From: Axinella damicornis
Lineage: Eukaryota; Porifera; Demospongiae; Axinellida; Axinellidae
DNA length: 64,000 nt
NCBI GenBank assembly: GCA_963931865.1
Contig: OZ007506.1
Location: 6,052,696-6,116,695 of the forward strand
Direction of reading: 5' to 3'
This document shows, in pieces, positions 63,475-64,000 of the stretch (position 1 is its first letter; the number at the start of each line of letters is the position of its first letter). A program made the position numbers and the translations under genes. The notes beneath the pieces are model-generated. The model ran no database searches, was not told where the DNA came from, and saw only the letters and a program-made list of their open reading frames with translations.

Positions 63475-64000
63475 ATGTGTGACACTCACTGCTTCCAATG
63501 CTGTACGACTACATACAAGTTTTTGCACAAATGTACTTTTTGCTTGGGTTATGCATGATTGTGCAAAAACAATCACCTGTATCCTTAAGTATCCCATAAC
63601 CTTAAGCCAAGAAGGGAGGGGAGTTGTACCTCCTTTGGGGAGCCACACCTAGCCTCGTTCCCTAGCACTGGTATAGGAATGAGGCTAAGAGAAGCTGTTG
63701 TTCTCATCCATGTGAGAGAACATAAACCGGAGCTTGGAAACGTACGGCGCCATGTGAACAGTGTGCTGAGTGGGTATCTAGGATCACACTAGGGCTGTGC
63801 GATTAGATCGATTTTACCAATTAATCGATAAAACTTCCAGTACATCAGCAGAGTATCAGTTAGGGGAATTCCCAATCGATTAACTGTGCACGCGCAGTTT
63901 GGCTGCCGCCACGTGGCGCACTTAACGCAATAGCGTAACAGTGCACGGATCGGTTGATAGCTGGAGCAGAAATGGCTGAGAGTGGATATCACAAGGAAGC
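63475..64000. other. Intron or 3' flank of the FKBP2-like gene
   Basis: No exon is recognised. A short hairpin-family copy lies at 63650-63687 (TAGCCTCGTTCCCTAGCA...GAATGAGGCTA). The rest is unassigned. Confidence 0.5.

Overview
This is eukaryotic nuclear DNA from a metazoan. Genes are split into many short exons with GT-AG introns, protein-coding genes sit close together on both strands, and the products include animal-type transgelin/calponin, SR splicing, RA-domain and TRAPPII proteins. The compact layout and gene set suggest an early-branching invertebrate, possibly a sponge. That placement is inference; no marker in the window proves it.

Layout, left to right. 180-348: 3' exon of an unidentified membrane protein (+). 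1118-15903: TRAPPC9/Trs120, 22 exons (+). 15904-22796: gene-free graveyard with rearranged fragments of both neighbouring genes, a 270-bp palindrome, a LINE reverse-transcriptase remnant and tandem repeats. 22797-23852: ACOT7-type acyl-CoA thioesterase in one exon (-). 24292-25301: nested foldback insertion. 25720-27467: POLR3K, 3 exons (+). 27815-29609: broken copy of the 3' end of PRPF6. 29610-32330: large foldback element with about 0.9-kb arms. 32702-35309: RA-domain protein, 7 exons, with a three-fold 50-residue repeat (+). 35840-35969: dead copy of POLR3K exon 3. 36314-48076: PRPF6, 20 exons, 939 codons (-), with a decayed CXC-family gene in intron 18. 48267-57161: bifunctional pseudouridine-5'-phosphate glycosidase/kinase, 18 exons (+). 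57422-58000: transgelin-like (-). 58135-60206: ANAPC10, 6 exons (+). 60933-61759: SRSF2-like SR protein, 2 exons (-). 61928-63357: FKBP2-like ER prolyl isomerase (+), cut by the window end.

The genes are housekeeping: vesicle tethering, lipid metabolism, Pol III transcription, splicing (PRPF6 and the SR protein), pseudouridine breakdown, cell-cycle ubiquitination and ER folding. Nothing indicates they form one pathway. Three head-to-head pairs have start codons only about 130-190 bp apart, suggesting shared promoters.

The most striking content is repetitive. A family of hairpin elements, about 25 copies, has conserved ends (TAGYCTCGTTCCCAGRC) and often a conserved loop (TACTGNAAGCGAT). The arms between them differ from copy to copy yet pair within each copy, and several copies are flanked by 8-9-bp target duplications. 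A segmental duplication left complementary survivors: POLR3K is alive and PRPF6 dead in the left copy, and the reverse in the right copy. Several further inverted-repeat elements can be dated because the paralogous segment keeps the empty site.
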